Positions 12,611 through 21,466 of a DNA stretch of 64,000 nucleotides are shown here, piece by piece. The DNA comes from Davidsoniella eucalypti. Lineage: Eukaryota; Ascomycota; Sordariomycetes; Microascales; Ceratocystidaceae. The notes beneath the pieces were generated by a model, which made no database searches, had not been told where the DNA came from, and saw only the letters and a list, made by a program, of their open reading frames with translations. The stretch lies in assembly GCA_004009845.1 (NCBI GenBank), contig RMBW01000042.1, positions 434,001 to 498,000 of the forward strand, in the 5' to 3' direction. How positions within the stretch are numbered: the first letter of the stretch is position 1; each line of letters starts with the position of its first letter. The translations under genes were made by a program, and so were the position numbers.

Positions 12611-13342
12611 TTGATTTGATTTGATTATATTTAACGTCTACCTAAATCACTAAGATCATACGACGCCGGATTGGTTACCGGACAGATATTTAACGTCTTC
12701 CGCTTGACAAACCCGATAGCTTTGTATGTGCGGGACGAGACCGTCCCCTAGCCCCGAAGAACTAGTGGTCCATACCTCCACTATGAGCAACAAAAACAAA
12801 TACAAAAAAAAAAAAAAACAGTGCATCCACAAAACTATTCCCCAAAAGACAGATCCACAAAACCAACTCCTAAGTGGAGCTACCATCCCCACTATTCAGT
12901 GAGCCTCCAAGAGGCTGGTGATCGTGGCCGTAAGAATGAAAATTTTGGCGTAATCGAGTCGGGTGCTATGGATGAAGCAACAGCGACAAGATTCCCGCGC
13001 CGCGGGGTCGGGCATCCGGAACCTTCAAAAGGCTGCCCGCCGTGTGTGAGTATGGCTCCCTGAGGTGAGTGGATAGACTCGGGAGACCAACGATCGAAAA
13101 GGTGCGGGGTCGGTCGCTGGTGAGAACATCCCTCGAGAGGGGAAATCGGGCTCAAGGCCTCACGAAACGGTGCTTCGAAGTCGACAAGTGTCGAAAAAGA
13201 AAACGAGAATGGACAGCAGCATTGGGGATATGTGCTGGTCGCTCTTAAAACCCACGACGAAGGGGAAAGATTCGTCTTTAGACGGAGGGGGAGGTACTCG
13301 AACTCAAAGGTACCCCCCCGAGGGTTGTAGGAGGGAAGGTTG
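12611..13342 (-). mobile_element. Non-autonomous retroposon copy 3, full length (732 bp)
   Basis: The cleanest copy. The tail of ATCAA repeats is at 12611 on the left and the sense-strand 5' end is at 13342. An exact 14-bp target-site duplication flanks it. A frame of about 150 codons is open on the minus strand from near the 5' end to 12892 and is partly kept in copy 1, but its composition gives no family and it may be non-coding. A GTTCGA-containing word (minus strand, 13293-13305) resembles a Pol III B box close to the 5' end; no convincing A box was seen. The element ends 60 bp before the mature 5' end of tRNA-Met. Confidence 0.85.
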
Positions 13343-13402
13343 TCTGTTGTGAATATAAGTGGGTCTAGCGGCATCCTTGTCCGTGTTCAGGAATAACAAC
13401 AA

Positions 13403-13531
13403 GCTTCGATGGCGCAGTGGTAGCGCAGTGGTCTCATAATCATGAGGAGTTTGATTTCTGCCCAATATGTCTTCACTCTCTATAGTGTATGTGAAATCCA
13501 AAGGTCGTGAGTTCGACCCTCACTCGGAGCA
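13403..13531 (+). tRNA. tRNA-Met (CAT), intron-containing
   Basis: The acceptor stem (GCTTCGA with TCGGAGC), D arm (GCGC twice), anticodon loop with CAT, T arm (GTGAG, TTCGACC, CTCAC) and discriminator A are all readable. A T5 Pol III terminator follows at about 13535. An intron of about 57 bases (near 13439-13495) sits just 3' of the anticodon; its first part can pair with the anticodon (CTCAT with ATGAG), as in eukaryotic pre-tRNAs. The anticodon stem after splicing has only its three central pairs, so the exact splice points or full function are uncertain. The D-arm and start differ from initiator tRNA, so this should be elongator Met. Retroposons lie immediately upstream. Confidence 0.72.
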
Positions 13532-16361
13532 TCTATTTTTGCTCTCAGCGTCAAATCTATCGATTTCAATGAACTTTGCGTTGATTTTTTTTTGGACTCA
13601 CTTGTACCTTGAAATATGTAGTTTGGTAGGTGGGTGGAAGATGTTTTGGTGACAAGGAAAACCGGGTTGCGGGTCTCAATATCTATCGGCTTAGGTTATT
13701 TCTCGTTTCTTTTTCTTTCTTTTAGTATATAATCTTAGTTAAATGCCAGACATGAAATGGACTCCATCGAGTTTGTTTGGCGTTAAATGAGACTATGTGA
13801 TAGGGAGAAATGTATGCTTCTTGTATTGGCTATATATTGGAATGGATTATCACCCAATGACGAGTTGGCCTAACTATGTATCTATTCTGCCAGTACGGAC
13901 TTGATGTTGAGGGATATATACATTGATAGAAGGTGTTAGTTAGAACACTAACATCTAGGGAGGTATTTGTGGAACACTGTCTTGATCTTGACTTGGTGTA
14001 CATAGATGTGAAAGTATTATTAGTATTTCATTACAAACTCATATAGTTATGCGATTGCCTTGTAGGACAACGACTTCTGTGTAGTCCGGGCATATGTGTA
14101 AATATGCGGTTGCTGGCATGCTGAACTTGTATTGGGATATCGAGATATAGTCATTGCTGTAATTATAAGATATTATTGCCGTCGATATTGTTTATCAAAA
14201 AGAACCTACCGTGCTATATACCGAGTATGTATGTATATATATTTCGGGCCGGTTCGTATCATTATGCGCTGTCTTGTCGGATGAGGCTACGATTACGTCC
14301 TACTTTGATGACCGCTTGCTTCTTATTCGGTACTCGCACTGCTAGTTGCCATGTTGCAGTGCATATATTTTTTTTGTTTTGTTTAAGAATATGCACATAG
14401 GCAGGTTTTTAGATATACGAAAGAGAACTAATTCGTTCGACGAAAAGGGGAGGGGGGGGGCGAGGGAAGAGAAGCGTTTCTGGTGTTTACATCGTTGCTA
14501 TAGAACGTTTGAACAAGCTGCAGCATTTCAAACATCAATGAAGGAAAAAAAAGGACAATGCACAAAAAAGAAACCATAGTGGTTGCTTCTGATAACTGGA
14601 GGGCATAGAAAGGGCCCTTGCACAAAAAAGCAAAGCATGAAAGAAACATAACAAATAGACACAATTTAGCTCATAGGTAGCTTGACCCCGCTTGCGAAAG
14701 CTATGAACTAACTGAGCGTTATGCAGTGTGTGCTTGCTGTTCGTGCAGAAGCACATATATATATATATGTATATATATGTGCTCTGCCTAAGCCCGAGGT
14801 GGCAAGAGTAACTGATTATAGGAGAACAGACCGTGAGATATAGGCTTCGTACCGACTGCGTCTTTTTCTTCTGGTATGAACTGGGCCGGTGGAGTAGCAG
14901 CATACTACATACACTCAGCATATAGCATTGCTGTTAGAGCCATAGCGTCTGGAGATATGCGTATGCTATACCTGATCGAGGAATTGTGCCTTAATAGTAC
15001 AGTGGATGTATAATGAGGAGTTGTTTTAGGCGCTTACTAAGAAGAAACTATGACTGTAGCCATATAGCTGCTATATGGTGTATAGTACTATGTATGTAGT
15101 GATGCAGTGTTGTAGGTTTTTCCATGTAAGTCGCCTCACCGCCGGTTGGCTCTTACTGATGGGAAACGTAAGATCTAAAAGGTCTGCATATGGTTTCCAC
15201 GGCGGTTGCCTCCCCAGGGCGGCTGGGACGACGAACGGAGATCCTTTTCCACAGCTCTTTTTTCTTCTTCTTTTCTTCCTTTTTTTAATTTTTTTATACC
15301 TCTAGATTGGGATACGGGAGTTCTTCTTTGGGCCAGACAAGAAACTGTCTAAGACGGACATGCCAGGGCATCTCAAAGTGGAAGCAGATGCAGGATAAAC
15401 CAACAAGGCCGGTGCTAGGGCAAGGGGATTGGAGGGGCTTAGGCGTGCAGCATGCAGCATCAAGGCACGGCATACAGGTCTTCTCATGAGATATTCTTCG
15501 AGGAAGCCAACTGCTGCTGCTGAATCTTCGGCTATTCCTGAGCCCCAAAGGATGCAGAATAGAAAGAACATCTCGAACGGGGTGCTTGGCTTTGATTTGG
15601 CGAAGACGGTAACATCTACAGATGGGCATGGATCAACTGGATAACGTAATGGAATGCACATATATGTTTCTGATTGCTGCAAGAATCCTGGAATCTTAGC
15701 ACAAAGGGCGCTGGGTTGTTGTTGTGTGACGAGATCATGATAAACCGGCCGTGTTATCGATATCCGAGGGAGAAAGAGATGAGACTGGAAACTAGAAAAG
15801 GCGTGGACTGATAGTCGATGTCTGATAGATCGATATTAGAAAGAAAAAAAGGCGCATATATGAGAACCAACTAGTGCTGGCAGAAGAATGCCAATGGTCC
15901 CTTTGTTTGTTCTATTTGGAACAAACTACAACTTAGATGAAGCTTCTAGTGGCTCTAGTGCGAAAAGCTAATGACTGTGAAGTCTTCAATTTGTATCCAT
16001 CTAAAAGACAATAAAAGACACATAGGTCTAAGGAAAAAGTTTACAGCCTAGCTCCAGGGGCACAACAAAGAATCAAGACAACAAAAACAATAAAAACAAG
16101 AATCGACGCTGGGGGGAGGAAAGACAAGCGAAAAATGATCGTCCGTCCACCAAATCCGCCCAGGGCGCGGGCTGCAACTTTACAGGGCATAGTTTGGAGT
16201 ACACATTGGCATCAGTACGAAGAGATCTCAGAAAACTCGGGCTTAGGCGTCCGAGTTATAGAGGAAGTTAGATGAACTTGTAATTATTCAGGTGGTTTGC
16301 TAGTGGGCTAGGGCCATTTTAGGTGCCAGTAGTGTCACTGTAGCTGTCGAGCGCTACAGGG
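13532..16361. other. Intergenic region with no supported gene
   Basis: AT-rich DNA with short overlapping open frames only. The overlapping minus-strand frames at 15294-15682 have no domain or compositional support. One AT palindrome is listed separately. Confidence 0.6.
14750..14783. repeat. AT-dinucleotide palindrome
   Basis: AGCACATATATATA and its complement TATATATATGTGCT close over a short centre, giving a 34-bp near-perfect palindrome able to extrude as a hairpin. It is probably a microsatellite in AT-rich spacer. Confidence 0.6.
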
Positions 16362-16428
16362 CCCACCCTGTCCCCTGTGGGGTGGATGGCAGCCCCAAAG
16401 GGCACGATGATTGGCTGGACAGGGTGGG
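16362..16428. repeat. GC-rich inverted repeat with 12-bp perfect arms
   Basis: CCCACCCTGTCC at 16362-16373 and GGACAGGGTGGG at 16417-16428 are exact reverse complements, 43 bases apart. The interior contains further GGGG/CCCC segments that can pair. It stands out as GC-rich in an AT-rich spacer and lies just past the stop codon of the minus-strand small ORF at 16472, so it could fold in that transcript's 3' UTR. Confidence 0.55.
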
Positions 16429-16471
16429 TGCCAGCCGTTGTCCGATGAACCAGGGCAACAGGAATTCAGTG

Positions 16472-16660
16472 TTATTGGGCCGACGGACCATCATCAAAGT
16501 AGAAGAAGAAGTAGGATAAGAAGACGAGAAGAGAAATGAAAATGACGACGAAGCCCAATATGGCGATGAAAGCCGGCGACTCTCTAAGTTGAGAACCGTC
16601 TTGTATGATAGGAAAGTCTTGAAATGAACATATCTGCCCTCTCATTTCCGGATCTAGCAT
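16472..16660 (-). CDS. Possible small single-pass membrane protein (62 aa)
   Basis: An ATG at 16660 opens 62 codons. A soluble, charged N-terminal half is followed by one strong hydrophobic stretch of about 25 residues (around 30-54, FIAILGFVVIFISLLVFLSY and following) and a short acidic end (FDDGPSAQ). This looks like a tail-anchored or single-pass membrane peptide rather than random translation. I do not recognise a family. It is divergent from the gene at 17748, and a GC-rich inverted repeat follows its stop. It could also be chance or the last exon of an unseen gene. Confidence 0.4.
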   Translation of the reverse strand: MLDPEMRGQICSFQDFPIIQDGSQLRESPAFIAILGFVVIFISLLVFLSYFFFYFDDGPSAQ

Positions 16661-17747
16661 TTTCTTTTCCTCTTCATTTCAAGCCTGTGAAACGTTGGGA
16701 ATTTCTTCTATCAGCGTTGCTTCTTTTGTTGTTTTTATTTCCTTTTTCAACCAGCCGAACAAAACAAACTCCAAAAGGTCTGGCCCGCAGCATCTCGTCC
16801 AGCAACTACTGCATTTCTGCATTAGCGAACGTCTAAGAACTTGGCACCGGCCGCCCAAGCAACCAGCACAAATAAAGTCTGCATATAAATCTGTAGCTTT
16901 TCGCAACTACCCAGAATCATCGTCGCCGCACTTTCCCACGCGCAAAAGTTGTGTGTATGTGCATATCTCGCATATGTACATATTTGTGGCCAGTCTCTAT
17001 TTGATCAGACATTTGATCAGAGATCGTTCTCCTGCCCATCTTGGCTTCCTGGTGGCACGGCATATTCTGGCTGAACAAATAATTAATTAACCACGGGCCA
17101 GAAAGCTCTGTCTTTCTTCTTCATTTATTACGTTGGCCATCCCAGCAACGCCATCACATTCGTTTGTCTGTCTCAAGCTTCAACTATCGCTCTTTTTTGT
17201 GCTGATCGTCTACCGTCGGCCTTCGTTTCTTCCAGTTCTTCTGACTGCCCTCGACATCTATCTGCCATTCCGAGCCATCGTCATCTATCCCTCTGGTCTC
17301 CCCTACATCTGCTCGATACGCCTCCAGGCCCTGCGGATCGCATTCTGCTAAGCCATCATCATCACAGACATTCCCAAAGAGACATCCATTCCGTGGCGGC
17401 GTCTCCTTACAGCGCCAGTTCTACTTTGCCTCCTTCTAAGCTCTGAAATCATTACTAAGTCGCGCCCATCGCGCGCCATCTGCTACAAACGGGAGCGCTT
17501 GCTTCTGCTTTGCTCTGCATCAACCGCCAAACGTTGATTTGCAGCCATTCCAGTCGCCCATCTTGCCCCATTCCTGGTCCCGTCACCAGCACGACGGCGT
17601 TTTTTGCTCTATAACTACGCAAACGAAGTTCCACTGTGCCGTGCCCCCTCTAGCCCGCCGCACGTAACGCCCGACCAGCCATCCACAACAATAACAAGAA
17701 CAAAAACTGCTAGTTAGGTTCTCTCACCCACCCATAAAAGGAACGCC
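16661..17747 (+). promoter_or_regulatory. Divergent promoter and pyrimidine-rich leader of the 17748 gene
   Basis: About 1.1 kb between two divergent starts. The plus strand from about 17.1 kb is rich in C/T with short CT-runs, typical of core promoters and leaders of highly expressed filamentous-fungal genes. No specific factor site is claimed. Confidence 0.4.
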
Positions 17748-19436
17748 ATGGCCGGCCTTACCCGCGCCTCCAGTCGATTCTTGGAAGGCTCCATGAACGA
17801 CAGAGTTTCTGCCGTGCCTCCTGTCAAATTTATTGGCCATCACAAGTCCTCCGCAGTTGACGACGACGACGATTACGACGATATTGCCGCCGAATTCTTG
17901 AGTTTCCCCAGCTCGCGGTCGACTCCTATCAACAACGCAACCTTAAACTCTCAACTACCTCCGGGCATTCAACACTCTCGTTCTCTATCTGCCGGAATCA
18001 TGGGCTCTAGAAACAAAGGCGAGAAGCGTAGCAACTTCTTGCCCGCGCTGTGGGAGGGGTTTCGCGAGAAGCTTAGCTTCCGTAAGAGTGATACCAAGCA
18101 GCGCCCACGCTCTATGCACGCCAATGTCCACGGTCATCAGCAGCCTGGCAGCACATCACCAACTTCGCCTACACAGAATACCAACCAGCTAGAAGCCCCG
18201 ATGCTACCAATTGGCATGGGGATGGCTAATGGCGGTGTACGTCCTTCGCGCGAGGACGTCATGTCTAACTACAAGTCACTCATGGCCCAAGGCTTCTTTG
18301 GCACCCATGCCATCCAGTCTACGCGCCAGCCACCACCAAAGCCACTAGCTACTTCGCAGTCGATGGCGAACTTCAGCAGCAGCCGGAACAGTGTTAAACA
18401 TGGAAATAATAACAGCCATGTCCAGAAAGGCAGTGCCAGCAGCTCGTTACCGCCGGCAGATGGACTTCGCTCTAATCCCGTGCCGCCCACGCCGGTCTCT
18501 ATTGTTGACTATAGTCCCCAGCCAGCAAGTGCGACTTCTCCTGTCTGGACACCACATGCTGTACGCCCGGTGTCTTCCCCTATGGATCGGGATATGGGTG
18601 GCATGTCTGCATGGGTACACCCCAATCTTCAACAGAACCGTGGTATGAAGCGTAGTGGCACTGAGTCTCTGGACGCCGATATTCCCACACACAAGAAGTT
18701 GCGTAAATCCGCGTCACGCATGGGCGACTTTAGCCGTCTGCGAAAGGGCGGCGGCCAGTTTGGTTTTTTGTCGGGTCGGTCGTTTAGTGCTGCGTCCGTA
18801 ACGACGCCATTCCTAGGTCATAGCGTAACGCCGCTACCAACGCCCGTATCGCCTACCGCTAGCATGCCACCATCTAGCCGTAACGGTCGGAGCTCGCCGA
18901 ACCAGACTACCGCTGTTCATCCTAATCCGTTTGCGCAGCATCCTGTGCATATGGATGTGGATGGTTCTTCCCACGAGCGGGCACCCTCGAGTAGCCATGG
19001 TCTGAAGAGACGGCCGACTCTGGCTGATATCTCGGCGCTGTTAACCCCGCCCATTCACATGGCGCACGGTGCCTTGAAGGAGATTCAGAACGGCAAAGGC
19101 GTGGATTCATCCCTAACAAGTGATGAATTGCCTATCAAAGCTGTTCCTCTATGGGAAGCACGCGAGGCGCATGAATCTCGCCGCATAGCACTCATCCAGC
19201 AACAACAAGAGATGCAAGAGCAACGGATAGCGCAGCTACAGCAGCAGCAGCCTCAACAACAAGAGGAGCAATACAACGGTCGTCGTCTAGCCATGAGTGA
19301 ATTAGGTCTACAGAACACTCGCATCAACCGCTGTTCAGTCCCTATGGACATGGACGGAATCGTCAAAGGCGACGGATTGCATGTGCAAGATCAACGGCAA
19401 GAATGGGAGCGTGAGCGTACTATGCAATACGCATAG
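17748..19436 (+). CDS. Unrecognised Ser/Pro-rich protein, 562 aa
   Basis: A single uninterrupted frame from an ATG at 17748. I do not recognise a domain. Visible features are an acidic patch DDDDDYDD near residue 40, a compact LPALWEGFREKLSF segment near 98-111 that looks like a short conserved helix, and long Ser/Pro/Asn-rich stretches. Basic clusters such as HKKLRK near 325 could be nuclear signals. A RPTLADISALL...ALKEIQNG segment lies near 420-447, and a Gln-rich likely coiled coil around 480-510 (LIQQQQEMQEQRIAQLQ). The composition suggests a mostly disordered regulatory or scaffold protein, possibly nuclear. The lack of introns and consistent third-position use support a real gene. Confidence 0.75.
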   Translation: MAGLTRASSRFLEGSMNDRVSAVPPVKFIGHHKSSAVDDDDDYDDIAAEFLSFPSSRSTPINNATLNSQLPPGIQHSRSLSAGIMGSRNKGEKRSNFLPALWEGFREKLSFRKSDTKQRPRSMHANVHGHQQPGSTSPTSPTQNTNQLEAPMLPIGMGMANGGVRPSREDVMSNYKSLMAQGFFGTHAIQSTRQPPPKPLATSQSMANFSSSRNSVKHGNNNSHVQKGSASSSLPPADGLRSNPVPPTPVSIVDYSPQPASATSPVWTPHAVRPVSSPMDRDMGGMSAWVHPNLQQNRGMKRSGTESLDADIPTHKKLRKSASRMGDFSRLRKGGGQFGFLSGRSFSAASVTTPFLGHSVTPLPTPVSPTASMPPSSRNGRSSPNQTTAVHPNPFAQHPVHMDVDGSSHERAPSSSHGLKRRPTLADISALLTPPIHMAHGALKEIQNGKGVDSSLTSDELPIKAVPLWEAREAHESRRIALIQQQQEMQEQRIAQLQQQQPQQQEEQYNGRRLAMSELGLQNTRINRCSVPMDMDGIVKGDGLHVQDQRQEWERERTMQYA

Positions 19437-21466
19437 TGGGAATATAGGTACAATCAACTAGTTTGAGGGCCCTCTCATTTTCCTTTCTTGTCAGCTCGCT
19501 TTTACAAAAGCATGTGTACCTTTGATGTATCTTATCTTCTCCAGCCATCCATTCTCCTTGCTCTAGGCAGATTCGGAATCATTCTTTTTTGTGTTTTCTT
19601 TTTTTCCGGGGGATTCTATACATGTGCACACACTGTGTGTGGTCCTTATTCTTCTTTTGACGGATTTCTCTTCTAGGCTGTGTATTACTTCTTCTCTTCG
19701 TTTTATCTGGTGTTTACTTGGTTGTTCCTCTGATTCTTTTCGTTTTGTTCTGCCAGGTTTGGCATCGCCCATATATTTGTTTCTTGTTTTCACGAGGCGT
19801 TTACCAACTAACTGCAAGCCATGAAAGATTTATGATTATGAACTACTATTGAATTGAATACAATAGATTCCCTTTTATTCAAAACTTTCCTATCCTATCC
19901 TACTCGCTAGCCTACTTTTGCTTCATTAATACGTATATAGAAAGACTACTTGAATACAAGGAATTGATTTTGCTGCGCAATGTAATTTATATGTGGAAGC
20001 TGAGTATTGGAACCTAATTATATGTATGTACTGACGAGAAAAGTCACAACATTCAATCTAATCTTAACCCATAGATTATATATCTCCTAAGTATCACCTA
20101 CTTCATAGCATCTCAGTAATCTATTGTGTTTACGATATTTTCCTACAAAGCCAAAAAAAAAATTGAAGATGCCTAGAGACAAAATTCTATAGCGAATTCA
20201 AAACCGCAGAAGGTTACTAGTTTGCTTGATATAACTCCAAAGCAAACAAAGAGAAAGAAGCAAAATGGTGGTCCGAAGTTTATGTGAAATTCATAAATCG
20301 TACGGGAGAAAACAGGCTTGTGATTGATTGGCTTGATGGCAACATGCGAAAAGCATGACAGACAGTAACTGGTCGGATATCGAGCAAGCTGTAAGAGTGA
20401 GTCTCTTCACGTTTTCAAATTAGCATGATACGGGGATTTATAGAAGCACGTGATAAGAGAGAACGTCTCTACGAGCGAAGGTGTGTACATTGATTGTATA
20501 TCTGTCTTATCATATATAAGTATAGATTGGCAGATAACGATGATTTATAAATCCAAACTCTTCTCTATTTCGAAAGGGCCAACGACAGGCTTGACGCTTA
20601 TACCGGAATCCCTGATTACAAAAAAACAAATTCTTATCAAGAAGAAGCCTCAAGGCCGGCTGGAAATATACTACGACATGAGGTCAGATCACGAAACTGA
20701 TTTTGATGATAACTTAAAAGTTGAATTTATCGGCCAATTACGCCTTGACTTCGAAGAAGATTCGCCTTACTTTCTTTTTATCGATGGGTGCACAAGTAAA
20801 TCAAAAGATGCATCGCCTATTATTAAGGACATTGAATAAAGGAATGAAATTTTCACACTATAAGAAAGATGATGACTAAGAATCACAATGAGGATGTGTG
20901 TAACCTTACTCTGAGAAAAAAAAGTGATAGCCAACCAACACAATCAGATGTTGAAGATATATATAATAAAGTACTAGAATTACCAAGTGATAAAAGATAG
21001 AAGCAGAAATAGTACTATTGTAGTGAGGAGTAGATAGTAAAGGTGTCCAAAAGAAGCCAACCGCTTGCTTGAAAGAAAACAAACAGATGAAATGATAGGA
21101 CGGGTATCAGTACGCTAAGCAAGCAAAATAAAACAGGAAACAGAAAGTGGGTAACACTTGATTGTGTCTGAACCTAGACTAAATATTGATCAAGCAGAAC
21201 AAAGTAGTGGTAAAGGGGATGATGACAGACAAAGAAAGATTTAATAAAAAATAAAATAAAAAAGACATTATACAAGAGAATCTGCTCGGCAAACTATGCC
21301 GAGTTTTGGGTAAAGGAGAGTTGGGTGTAGTTTAAGCATCGTAGCGTGTCATCACGGACAATAATTCAACAACGGAATGATAAAAAAGGAGAAAAGAAGA
21401 AGGAAAAAATTAGGACAAATGGAAGAAAAGAAGATAGCAATACGAGTAGATGTGGTGCATGTTAGC
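19437..21466. other. Spacer downstream of the 17748 gene and of lte1
   Basis: Convergent 3' flanks. Apart from the weak ORF at 20450-20839 nothing coding was seen; AT-rich with many short A and T runs. Confidence 0.6.
20450..20839 (+). CDS. Possible small protein or gene remnant, 129 aa
   Basis: Open frame of 129 codons, with a second in-frame ATG at 20540. From about residue 31 its composition is protein-like, alternating hydrophobic and charged residues (QGRLEIYYD, DDNLKVEFIGQLRLDFEED), unlike the low-complexity frames around it. I considered a fragment of the C-terminal part of a fungal Hsp70-like protein but cannot support it. It may be a decayed gene fragment, since no upstream exon is apparent. 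Confidence 0.3.
   Translation: MIRENVSTSEGVYIDCISVLSYISIDWQITMIYKSKLFSISKGPTTGLTLIPESLITKKQILIKKKPQGRLEIYYDMRSDHETDFDDNLKVEFIGQLRLDFEEDSPYFLFIDGCTSKSKDASPIIKDIE

Noticed and set aside
15294..15682. Two overlapping minus-strand frames of 111 and 126 codons
   Set aside because: Two different frames are equally open over the same DNA and neither shows family features.
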